A stretch of 8,856 nucleotides of DNA. Origin: an uncultured Chthoniobacterales bacterium. GTDB lineage: Bacteria; Verrucomicrobiota; Verrucomicrobiia; Chthoniobacterales; UBA10450. Made by a program: the position numbers and the translations under genes. This document shows positions 1-6,888 of this stretch, piece by piece (the stretch's first letter is position 1; each line of letters opens with the position of its first letter). Under the pieces are notes generated by a model. It was not told the DNA's origin. It searched no databases and saw only the letters and a program-made list of their open reading frames with translations. The stretch lies in the NCBI GenBank assembly GCA_955652155.1, contig CATPAT010000178.1:1-8856 (forward strand). The letters are read 5' to 3'.

Positions 1-618
1 AGAGACAGCGACATCTTCGTGCCATTGGGGACACGCGTTGCGATCGCCAATTCCTATCGGAACGCGATCTTTGTTTGTATTCACTTCAATGCCGCGCCTC
101 GCCGGAGCGCGAGCGGCATCGAAACGTACTTTTTTAGTTCGCAAAGTCTGCCGCTCGCTTCCGCGATTCATTATTACGTGGCCGGTGGCGCACCCAGCTC
201 GAATCGCGGCGTCCGACGCCGCGGCTTTTACGTCTTGCGAAAAACGACCGTTCCGTCGGTGCTGGTGGAATGCGGCTTCCTGACTAACGCGACCGAAGCG
301 AATTACGCACAGAGCGCAGCGTATCGACAGAAACTCGCGGAAGAAATTGGGCGCGGCGTTCGTGAACGTTCGCTTGTAGCGAGCACATCGGCGGCGAACC
401 GCCTCGCGGCCAACAATACGGCGGTCCCGCTCCAGCCGTTCATTGATCAGACCCATTATCGCGATCCGGACCTTTCGCGTTCCAAGCGCGGTAAAAGAAG
501 CTCCAAGAGTTCGTCTCGATCGACATCGTCGAAGCGCAAGCATTCCTCCGATTCAGATTCTGAGAAAAAGAGCTCGACCAGAAAAAAGAAATCGGCCCCC
601 GCCCAAACGGAGGATTAG
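1..618 (+). CDS. N-acetylmuramoyl-L-alanine amidase (Amidase_3), 3' part
   Basis: The frame is open from base 1, so the start and the first zinc ligands lie upstream of the window. The 205 visible residues match the second half of a zinc-dependent Amidase_3 domain, which cuts the amide bond between MurNAc and the stem peptide of peptidoglycan outside the cytoplasm. The visible signatures are the TRVAIAN helix, the zinc-ligand histidine in CIHFNAA (CAC at 82-84), the GIETYFF strand, and the catalytic glutamate in VLVECGFLTN (GAA at 268-270). The domain ends near base 370. A linker follows, then a tail from about base 472 to the stop that is very rich in Ser, Lys and Arg (for example SKRGKRSSKSSSR) and looks disordered and strongly cationic. 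Such a tail could bind wall polymers or other polyanions, which is inference. The stop codon directly abuts the nnr start. The family call is firm; which amidase (AmiA, AmiB or AmiC type) cannot be told. Confidence 0.9.
   Translation, partial: RDSDIFVPLGTRVAIANSYRNAIFVCIHFNAAPRRSASGIETYFFSSQSLPLASAIHYYVAGGAPSSNRGVRRRGFYVLRKTTVPSVLVECGFLTNATEANYAQSAAYRQKLAEEIGRGVRERSLVASTSAANRLAANNTAVPLQPFIDQTHYRDPDLSRSKRGKRSSKSSSRSTSSKRKHSSDSDSEKKSSTRKKKSAPAQTED
608..613 (+). promoter_or_regulatory. Shine-Dalgarno site for nnr
   Basis: CGGAGG lies inside the last amidase codons, five bases before the TTG at 619. It supports the TTG start over the in-frame ATG at 649. It is the only clear Shine-Dalgarno sequence seen before any start codon in this window. 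Confidence 0.7.
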
Positions 619-2112
619 TTGGAATCGCCCGTATTGAGCTCGGCGCAAATGCGCGCTGCGGAGGAATCCGCGGTCGCGCGCGGCGTGACTATTGAAACCT
701 TGATGGATCAGGCCGGCGCGGGAGTTGGCTGTGCCGTCCGGCAATTTTTTCCAAAACCGGCAAGATGCATCGTCTTCGCCGGCAAAGGCCACAATGGCGG
801 AGACGCCCTGGTCGCGGCTGAAAAGCTGCAACGCATTGGCTGGAAGATCGACATCCGATTGCCGTTCGCAGAGGAGGATTGCAGCGAACTAACCCAAAAA
901 AAACTGAAAACGGTCCGCGACGCCGCGACCAAATCGGCTGACACGATCGAACGCGGAACGCACCTCATCGTTCTGGATGGTTTACTCGGCACGGGCGCGA
1001 AATCATTTTTGCGGGAACCGCTCCGGGCTGCCGCCCGCGAGATTAACCGCCTGCGGCGGGAAGAAAATGCCTTCGTCTTCGCGATCGATCTCCCGACCGG
1101 GCTCGACGCGGATTCAGGCGAGAACGATCCGGAAGATTCGGTTGTTGCCGATTTCACTGTCACAATTGGTTTTGCCAAACACGGCCTGATTGTCGATTCC
1201 GCGCTTAATTTGGTCGGGCGCATTCAAATTGTTCCACTTCCCGGGCTTTGGCCGGAGGCGGGCGCGCCAAACGAGCTGGCCGCCAGCCCGTATTCGTTAA
1301 GCCCGCTTCTTCCTCGGCGAAAGTTCAGTGCCTATAAGAACGAATTCGGCCGCATTGGAGTAGTTGCCGGCTCGAAAGGTTTCGTCGGTGCAGCGTTGAT
1401 GACGACCGAAGGCGCGCTCCGCGCCGGCGCCGGCTTGGTAGAGATTTTTGTCCCTGAGGAAATCTACGAGGTCGTCGCGAGCGCTGCTCCGGTGGAAGCG
1501 ATGGTGAAACCGGTTCGCAGATATCGCGATCTCCTCGACGAAAAGGAAATCGACGTTTGGGCGCTAGGCCCCGGTTTGGGAAAAGCACGCGCCTCCGAAA
1601 TTCTAAATTTAATCGAGATCGCGCCACAACCGATGATCGTGGACGCGGATGGATTGAACATTGTTGCCGATAAGATCGAGATCCTACGCAGTTGTCGCGG
1701 TGCCAGGCTGCTTACACCTCATCCCGGCGAGATGAAACGATTGATGGAAGTCGGCAAAATGGCGCGCGCCGGAATTGCACGAAATTTTTGCGATCAATTT
1801 CCGATTACGCTGCTGCTCAAAGGAAGTCGCAGCATTGTGTGCGAGCGCGGGAAACCGATCAGTTACAACACCACCGGCAATCCGGGAATGGCCAGCGGCG
1901 GAATGGGCGACGTCTTGACCGGCGTGTGCGCGGGTTTGACCGGACGCGAATTGTCGATGTACGACGCGGGGCGGGTCGGAGCCTGGACCTGCGGCCGCGC
2001 CGCCGAGATATCGATCTTTCAAGACGGCGCAAGCGAAGAATCGCTGCTGGCCGGCAACGTGCTCGCTCATTTGGGGGCCGCGTTCAACGACCTGCGTGAC
2101 CCGTCGGTCTAA
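619..2112 (+). CDS. nnr: Bifunctional NAD(P)H-hydrate epimerase / ADP-dependent NAD(P)H-hydrate dehydratase
   Basis: This enzyme repairs NADH and NADPH damaged by hydration. The N-terminal domain interconverts R- and S-hydrates, and the C-terminal ribokinase-like domain dehydrates the S form using ADP. It has 497 residues, close to the 515 of E. coli Nnr. In the YjeF_N domain (about 1-215) one sees the start-proximal SSAQMRAAEE, the nucleotide-binding GKGHNGGDA at 55-63, LDGLLGTG at 119-126 and AIDLPTGLDAD at 155-165. The C-terminal domain (about 235-490) shows ALGPGLG at 315-321, VDADGLN at 341-347, LTPHPGEM at 365-372 and GNPGMASGGMGDVLTG at 420-435, where Asp431 is the expected catalytic residue. 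Both halves look intact. The start is TTG on the base after the amidase stop, with CGGAGG five bases upstream; residues 1-16 align naturally with other YjeF_N starts, so the internal ATG at 649 is less likely. The contact with the amidase implies one transcript and coupled translation. Confidence 0.95.
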   Translation: MESPVLSSAQMRAAEESAVARGVTIETLMDQAGAGVGCAVRQFFPKPARCIVFAGKGHNGGDALVAAEKLQRIGWKIDIRLPFAEEDCSELTQKKLKTVRDAATKSADTIERGTHLIVLDGLLGTGAKSFLREPLRAAAREINRLRREENAFVFAIDLPTGLDADSGENDPEDSVVADFTVTIGFAKHGLIVDSALNLVGRIQIVPLPGLWPEAGAPNELAASPYSLSPLLPRRKFSAYKNEFGRIGVVAGSKGFVGAALMTTEGALRAGAGLVEIFVPEEIYEVVASAAPVEAMVKPVRRYRDLLDEKEIDVWALGPGLGKARASEILNLIEIAPQPMIVDADGLNIVADKIEILRSCRGARLLTPHPGEMKRLMEVGKMARAGIARNFCDQFPITLLLKGSRSIVCERGKPISYNTTGNPGMASGGMGDVLTGVCAGLTGRELSMYDAGRVGAWTCGRAAEISIFQDGASEESLLAGNVLAHLGAAFNDLRDPSV

Positions 2113-2121
2113 CAGCCGCAT

Positions 2122-2160
2122 TTGTCATTGCAAGCCCTTCGACTTCGCTCGACATGACAA
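2122..2160. repeat. Short palindromic intergenic repeat
   Basis: TTGTCAT at 2122-2128 and its exact reverse complement ATGACAA at 2154-2160 bracket 25 bases that contain TCGACTTCGCTCGA. Read on the minus strand, the core (CATGTCGAGCGAAGTCGA) is of a type I recall as a dispersed intergenic repeat in several soil-bacterial genomes; this is recollection, not a search. It lies just after nnr and includes the first two possible ATGs (2154, and the first base of 2160) of the next gene. It could fold as a hairpin in the nnr transcript, but no T-run follows, so a terminator role is unproven. Confidence 0.6.
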
Positions 2161-2192
2161 TGAATCTGCGCGAACAGACCAAATACCAGTTC

Positions 2193-3068
2193 ATGAATCC
2201 TCCATCCGAAAGCGCGCCAATCGAAGCTACGCCTGAGTCGCGCGACAATTGGTGGAGCCGCCTGAAGAAAGCGCTCGGCCCGGTCGCGGTCGTAGGCGTC
2301 GTGATCGCAAAGTTTCTTGCGAAACTGAAATTCTTCATCCTGCCCGCCCTCAAGTTCTTGCCACTCCTGCTCAAGTCCGGCGGCACGATGCTGTTGATGA
2401 TCTGGGTTTACACGATGATGTGGGGTTGGAAGTTCGCCTTCGGCTTTGTGATGCTCCTGCTCATCCACGAATGCGGGCATCTCATTGTCGCCAAAAAATT
2501 CGGACTCAAAGTCGGCGCGCCGGTTTTCATTCCGTTCATGGGCGCGTTCATCGCTTTGAAAGAAGCACCACGCAACGCCTGGATGGAGGCGTGCGTCGGA
2601 ATTGGCGGACCGATGCTCGGCTCGATCGGTGCGCTCGCCTGCAATTCGATCGGTGAGTTTACCGACATTCCGATTTTCTTCGCGCTTGCCTGGTTCGGTT
2701 ATTTTTTGAACCTGTTTAATCTGACGCCGGTGGGCATGCTCGATGGCGGGCGAATTGTTACGGCGTTATCGCGCTGGCTTTGGCTGCCGGGTTTCGCGGT
2801 GCTGCTTTGGTTCGGCTGGAAGTATCCGAACTTTATTGTCTGGCTGTTGGTGATCGCGTCGCTGCCACGCGTTTATTCGCTCTTCCGAAAACGAACCGAA
2901 GAAGAGCGACGTTACTATGAAGTGACACCGGCCCAGCGCTGGACGATGTCGATCCTATATTTCGGTTTAATCGCGGTGTTGATTTTCGGAATGCACCTGG
3001 CCACGCGCGACTTGCATAACTATGGCGTCCGTTCGCATGGTCACGGTCAGGATGTGATTTTCCAATAA
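2193..3068 (+). CDS. Site-2-protease-like M50 membrane metalloprotease
   Basis: This is a multi-pass membrane zinc protease of the M50 group, which cleaves substrates within or beside the membrane. With the start used here (291 residues) the zinc motif HECGH falls at residues 92-96, at the end of a hydrophobic helix (FAFGFVMLLLIHECGH). The second signature, LTPVGMLDGG, is at 177-186; its Asp184 should be the third zinc ligand. Several hydrophobic segments flank these: roughly 28-60, 65-91, 137-180, 196-225 and 254-270. No PDZ domain is visible, so it resembles the short bacterial 'site-2 protease family' type rather than RseP. The substrate is unknown. Possible starts are ATG at 2154, 2160 and 2193, none with a Shine-Dalgarno. 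I chose 2193 because the earlier two fall in a palindromic repeat and the extra 13 residues look unlike a conserved N terminus; the longer form would have 304 residues. The gene converges with the TPR gene at 3118. The family call is firm, the start is not. Confidence 0.85.
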   Translation: MNPPSESAPIEATPESRDNWWSRLKKALGPVAVVGVVIAKFLAKLKFFILPALKFLPLLLKSGGTMLLMIWVYTMMWGWKFAFGFVMLLLIHECGHLIVAKKFGLKVGAPVFIPFMGAFIALKEAPRNAWMEACVGIGGPMLGSIGALACNSIGEFTDIPIFFALAWFGYFLNLFNLTPVGMLDGGRIVTALSRWLWLPGFAVLLWFGWKYPNFIVWLLVIASLPRVYSLFRKRTEEERRYYEVTPAQRWTMSILYFGLIAVLIFGMHLATRDLHNYGVRSHGHGQDVIFQ

Positions 3069-3070
3069 TT

Positions 3071-3122
3071 TGTAGCCGCCGGCCTTTGGGCAACGCCGCG
3101 TTCGGAGAGCGAAGGGGCTACA
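3071..3122. repeat. Palindromic repeat between convergent genes, possible bidirectional terminator
   Basis: TGTAGCC at 3071-3077 pairs exactly with GGCTACA at 3116-3122. Inside, CCTT (3083-3086) can pair with AAGG (3112-3115), leaving a five-base bulge. The centre holds TCGGAGAGCG at 3102-3111. The element starts three bases after the protease gene's stop, and its right arm contains the stop codon of the minus-strand TPR gene. Its position between converging genes fits a terminator for both strands, but no T-tract follows, so a Rho-independent role is only possible. The stretch 3088-3111 resembles 8210-8232 inside uvrB, which suggests a dispersed repeat family. Confidence 0.6.
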
Positions 3123-4785
3123 CCCTACCCGCCGCGAAAACTTTTGCCGACTCCAGGCCGATCTTTTTCAGGATCGACAAGAAACGTTTGTCAGCGCGAA
3201 GCGGTGCGAATTCGGGCGCGATGCCGACAAAATGGAGCGATGAGGACCGTTCGTCGCACGCGCGTTCGAGTTCACGAATCGCATCGTCGTGGGCACCGAG
3301 CGCTACGTGCACATGCGCAATCGCGTCGCCGGGCGTATAACTCCCGCGACTCGCAATAGTTTTGGCAAGAACTTGGTGCGCTTCATCCGGCCGATTCATT
3401 CGCGCGTAAGTAATAGCCAGACCGAACGCCGGTCGACCGCAGATGTTCTGCGCCTTTTCATAGAGCGCGATCGCTTCGTCGAAACGTCCCATCTCGCGAT
3501 AAAGCGCGGCCAGCAAAGGCTCGCCATAGACAAATGCGGGGTCGAGTTGCAATGCGCGTTCGCCGGCCGCGATCGCTTTATCGTATAAACCGAAGTAACG
3601 GTACAATTCACACGCCGAATTGTTCACCCAAAGCGACGCCGGATCGATGGTGGACGTGCGCTCCAAATAGATCAGCGCTTCGTCGCGCTCGCCGCGGGCA
3701 GCCCAAAACGCGGCCGAAAAATAATTTGAAGAAGTCGACTTCGGATCCAGTTCGACTGCGCGGCGAAATTCACCGGCCGCTCCGTCCATGTCCCAATCCA
3801 GAATGCGCTTTGCTTCCGCCAGATAGACGTGTGCCTCCGCGTCGTCATTGTCGATCTCGAGGGCATTGATCGCGGCCTCGCGGACCTTTGAGTAAGCTTC
3901 GCGGGGCGCGACGTAGGCATCCGCCAACCACAACCACGCCTTTGCCATCCCGGTCCAGGCGCGACCGAATTGCGGATCTTTTTCGAGTGTGCGTTCGAAA
4001 TATTCCAGGCTCTTGCGCAGATCTTCTTCGGTCGTCCTGTCGGAATAAAAGAGACCGTGTAGATAAACATCGTAGGCAGCGGTGCTCCGTACGAGTCGCG
4101 ACGATAAAGGCGCGGAGATATCGAGCTTCAATTTCAGCGCATCGACGATCGCCCGCGTAATCTCATCCTGAAGGGCAAAGATTCCCTGCATCTCGCGTTC
4201 GAATGTTTCTGACCAAAGCGTGAAGCCGTTGCAGCAATCCGTCAGCTCAGCGCTGATGCGGACGCGATTCCCTTCCCGACGCACACTGCCTTCGAGCACG
4301 TGCTCTACGTTCAGTTTGTCTGCGATTTCCGTCAGGTCCGCCTTTTTGTCCTTGAACCAAAGCGAGGAACGGCGCGCGGCCACACGCAATCCGTCGATTT
4401 TCGCCAGCGCCGTTTGAATTTCTTCGGCGATGCCCTCGCCGAAATAATCGCGCTCTTGGCCCGGACTCAAATCGGTGAAAGGCAGGACCGCAATCGACCG
4501 CTCGGTTGAACCGGCAGCCGGTCTGATGTCGATCTTCTCTGCGAGGTCGGGCGTTCGGACGATTCCGTAGCGAGTGAGATCGAAAAACCAAGAGAGTAAA
4601 AGCGCGAATGGAAATCCGAGAATGATCAGGAGGACAACGAGCCGAACGACCCAGATTGGGATATCGAACACGGGCAACAGTTGCGAGATGCCCTGGGCCA
4701 GGGCCCAGCCTGCGACCAGGTAAGCAATGGCGACGCTGTAAACTTTTCGGCGTTTCAGCTCGGCGAAGAATTTCTTCAGGTTCAC
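3118..4785 (-). CDS. Membrane protein with TolB-N-like domain and TPR repeats (downstream paralogue)
   Basis: The exact role is not known; it is probably a membrane-tethered protein-interaction scaffold. From the GTG start it has 555 residues. A basic start (MNLKKFFAELKRRKVY) precedes two hydrophobic helices at about 15-37 and 46-67. A TolB-N-like domain follows at about 97-215, with SIAVLPF at 97-103 and LEGSVRR at 164-170. From about 230 to 520 come several TPR-like helix pairs, for example the one carrying AIAAGERALQLDP. This fold occurs beside cyclase, kinase or winged-helix domains in relatives, but none is present here. I place the start at GTG (4785-4783), which overlaps the TGA of the upstream gene as GTGA and matches the paralogue's first residues; an ATG at 4842 would add 19 unrelated residues. 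No third membrane helix is seen, unlike the upstream paralogue. The last residues and the stop run into the repeat at 3071-3122. Confidence 0.85.
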   Translation of the reverse strand: MNLKKFFAELKRRKVYSVAIAYLVAGWALAQGISQLLPVFDIPIWVVRLVVLLIILGFPFALLLSWFFDLTRYGIVRTPDLAEKIDIRPAAGSTERSIAVLPFTDLSPGQERDYFGEGIAEEIQTALAKIDGLRVAARRSSLWFKDKKADLTEIADKLNVEHVLEGSVRREGNRVRISAELTDCCNGFTLWSETFEREMQGIFALQDEITRAIVDALKLKLDISAPLSSRLVRSTAAYDVYLHGLFYSDRTTEEDLRKSLEYFERTLEKDPQFGRAWTGMAKAWLWLADAYVAPREAYSKVREAAINALEIDNDDAEAHVYLAEAKRILDWDMDGAAGEFRRAVELDPKSTSSNYFSAAFWAARGERDEALIYLERTSTIDPASLWVNNSACELYRYFGLYDKAIAAGERALQLDPAFVYGEPLLAALYREMGRFDEAIALYEKAQNICGRPAFGLAITYARMNRPDEAHQVLAKTIASRGSYTPGDAIAHVHVALGAHDDAIRELERACDERSSSLHFVGIAPEFAPLRADKRFLSILKKIGLESAKVFAAGRV

Positions 4786-6818
4786 GGCGACGAATGCGCG
4801 ATCAATTGCTGAAACCGCGGGTCGTTGCGAATCGGGTCCCATTCCCAGCGATGTTTCAGATCGTTCACGGTGATACTGTAAACCACGCTGTCGACTGCGC
4901 CGGGTGTTTTCAGCAAACGCTCGATCAAGGGGATGGCCAGATCATTTTCGCCGCAGCGCGCATAAATGAGCGCGAGATAGCAATTCATGATCGCGCCATC
5001 GACGGCGTCAGCAGATTCGGGTTTTAGCTCAACGGCGCGCCGGCCTTCCCGAATCGCATCTTCCTTCCGGCCCATGAACGCGTAACACCAACCGAGATTA
5101 GCGTGCCGATCGGCGCTATCCGGAGCTTCTTTCACTTGCGCTTCAAACGCCGGACGCGCCAATTCAAAAGCTTTCCGGGCCTCGGCGTTGTTCCCTGTGG
5201 CCAGGAAAATACAACCGACAAAAAAACTTTTGGGTGTTGCCCCGGCGTTGGTATAGGAAATATCGCTTAATGGCGATTTCTCGAGAACCTCTTTCGCACG
5301 GGAAAAATCGCGGTCCATCATGGCCACGTCCCATCGCACACTTGTGATCACGCCATCCGGATCCGTCCCGGCGGGGACCTCGTCGACCAACGACTTCAAT
5401 AACTTTGTGTCGCCTTTCCACCAAAAATCGACGTAACCGGTTTGAATTTTAGCGTCGAGCGAGGCCGGCGCCATTGATCGCAACCGCGCAGCAACTCGCG
5501 CGGCCTCCGGCCAGCGTCGCAACGCCGTATAGGTAAACACCAAATTGCGGACAACGTTTGGATCCTGCGGATCAAGCTTGGCAATCCTTTCATAAGTATC
5601 GACGGATTCCTGCCATTTCCCCTGCCGTCGCTTGATCGCCGCAATCAATCTGCCCGCTTCGCTGTTGTTAGGTGATAGGCGCGAAACGATATCGAATTCA
5701 GAAAGCGCGCGATCGTAATCCCGGTCGATCCAGTAAATGCATTGACCGAGAGCGAGATGCGCCTCGGCCAGATTCTGTTGCAACTGAAGGGCAAGATCGG
5801 CTTCGACGCGGGCTTTCGTCTTCCAGGCATCAAGCGGCTCATAATAATGAAAAATCGCCGCGCGCGTGGAAGCGAGTCGCGCATGGGCCAGAGCAAACTT
5901 TGAGTCGAGCCCGATGGCGGTCTGGTAAAGCTGCTCCGCTTTTTTGTAATCTTCGAGTAACGTGTCCGGATTGCGTTCAATCTGGTTCGCCTGGAGATAA
6001 ACCAGGTAGGCGGCGGCATTTTGGGTTGGCTTGGTTCCGATGCGCGCTTTTTCGTTAGGGCTCAACGTCACCCGCAGCGCTTCCGCGATTTCGGCAGCGA
6101 GTTCGCCTTGCAGGCCTAACGAGTCTGCCAGTGTCCGTTCGTAGCGATTGGCCCAAAGATGCCGATCTTTCAGGGCGTCGATCAACTGCACGTTCACCAC
6201 CACTCGATCGCCTTCCCGCCGCACGCTTCCTTCCAATACGTTGGCCACTCCGAGAAGCCGGCCAATTTCGCGGAGATTGTGCGCCGCTGGATCGCGGAAT
6301 TGCATCACCGACGAACGGCTGATCACGCGCAAGTCGGCGATCTTGGCCAGACTGGTGAGAATGTCGTCCTGGATGCCGTCGGCGAAAAATGCATTCTGCT
6401 TGTCGTCACTGAAATTGGCGAACGGTAACACCGCGATGCTCTTGTCAGGGATCAGTTCACCGCTTGAGCTGTGAGATGGAAGCCGCTCGTAAATCAGCAC
6501 CGCGATTAGAAGTAGAAGAACACCGATGATCGTAAAATTGAAGACTCGGCCCGAGCTTTGCCGCGCTACTGGACCGACATCTTCCTCTCGAACAAGTCCT
6601 TTGGAGGTAAACTCGTAAAGCCACGCCAGCAGCATTGCGATTGGGAACCCAATGACCAGCACGACGATGACAAAGCGCACTGCCGAGTTCGGTATGTCGA
6701 AGAACGGAAAGACTTGAGTCGCGATTTGGGTTAAGAGCCATGCCACCATCGCGTAGACGACGGCCGCGCGATAGACATGCCGGCGCTTCAGCTCGGCAAA
6801 GAATTTTGGCAGATTCAC
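4782..6818 (-). CDS. Membrane protein with TolB-N-like domain and TPR repeats (upstream paralogue)
   Basis: The function is unknown beyond a likely membrane-linked protein-interaction role. The 678 residues start with a basic MNLPKFFAELKRRHVY, then helices at about 17-36 and 47-68, and a third strongly hydrophobic stretch at about 94-110 (FTIIGVLLLLIAVLIY). A TolB-N-like domain spans about 126-250, with KSIAVLPFANFSDD and LEGSVRREGDRV at 195-206. TPR-like repeats fill about 270-640. The end, WDPIRNDPRFQQL, is a familiar closing motif of this family. With the N terminus inside, three helices would place the TolB/TPR part outside the cytoplasm, opposite to the downstream paralogue. The start is GTG at 6818-6816, without a Shine-Dalgarno; the downstream gene also begins GTG-AAY-CTG. 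The stop TGA (4784-4782) overlaps the next gene's start, so the two are probably co-translated. The gene is divergent from uvrB. No cyclase, kinase or DNA-binding domain is present. Confidence 0.87.
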   Translation of the reverse strand: MNLPKFFAELKRRHVYRAAVVYAMVAWLLTQIATQVFPFFDIPNSAVRFVIVVLVIGFPIAMLLAWLYEFTSKGLVREEDVGPVARQSSGRVFNFTIIGVLLLLIAVLIYERLPSHSSSGELIPDKSIAVLPFANFSDDKQNAFFADGIQDDILTSLAKIADLRVISRSSVMQFRDPAAHNLREIGRLLGVANVLEGSVRREGDRVVVNVQLIDALKDRHLWANRYERTLADSLGLQGELAAEIAEALRVTLSPNEKARIGTKPTQNAAAYLVYLQANQIERNPDTLLEDYKKAEQLYQTAIGLDSKFALAHARLASTRAAIFHYYEPLDAWKTKARVEADLALQLQQNLAEAHLALGQCIYWIDRDYDRALSEFDIVSRLSPNNSEAGRLIAAIKRRQGKWQESVDTYERIAKLDPQDPNVVRNLVFTYTALRRWPEAARVAARLRSMAPASLDAKIQTGYVDFWWKGDTKLLKSLVDEVPAGTDPDGVITSVRWDVAMMDRDFSRAKEVLEKSPLSDISYTNAGATPKSFFVGCIFLATGNNAEARKAFELARPAFEAQVKEAPDSADRHANLGWCYAFMGRKEDAIREGRRAVELKPESADAVDGAIMNCYLALIYARCGENDLAIPLIERLLKTPGAVDSVVYSITVNDLKHRWEWDPIRNDPRFQQLIAHSSP

Positions 6819-6888
6819 TTGTTTCGCTGAATTAACTTTCGGAAGCGCCTTTCACAAGCGCAACGTCTCGAGCATGCTAAATTGCCGG
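6819..6888. promoter_or_regulatory. Divergent promoter region between the TPR pair and uvrB
   Basis: These 70 bases must hold the start signals of both uvrB (plus strand) and the TPR pair (minus strand), unless uvrB is read from elsewhere. Toward the TPR genes, TTGTGA (complement of 6852-6857) and TTAATT (complement of 6830-6835) are 16 bases apart, a weak sigma-70-like match. Toward uvrB, TTCACA at 6851-6856 and TAAATT at 6878-6883 are a poorer pair (spacing 21). Either would give a very short leader. An eight-base palindrome, AGCATGCT, is at 6871-6878. No known LexA box is visible. No Shine-Dalgarno precedes either start. Confidence 0.3.

Noticed and set aside
708..1223. A 171-codon open frame on the minus strand within nnr
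   Set aside because: It is antisense to the conserved YjeF_N domain, and its Ser/Arg-rich translation is typical of a shadow frame in GC-rich DNA.
4786..4842. A longer start (ATG at 4842) for the downstream TPR gene
   Set aside because: The 19 added residues lie inside the upstream gene and have no counterpart in the paralogue, while the GTG at 4785 matches it exactly.
3118..6818. Adenylate cyclase, protein kinase or transcription-factor identity for the TPR proteins
   Set aside because: TolB-N-like/TPR regions often accompany such domains, but here the N termini are membrane helices and no cyclase, kinase or winged-helix motif is present.
6819..6888. An SOS (LexA) operator before uvrB
   Set aside because: Neither the CTGT-N8-ACAG nor the GAAC-N4-GTTC pattern is present. 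The palindrome AGCATGCT at 6871-6878 is short enough to be chance.
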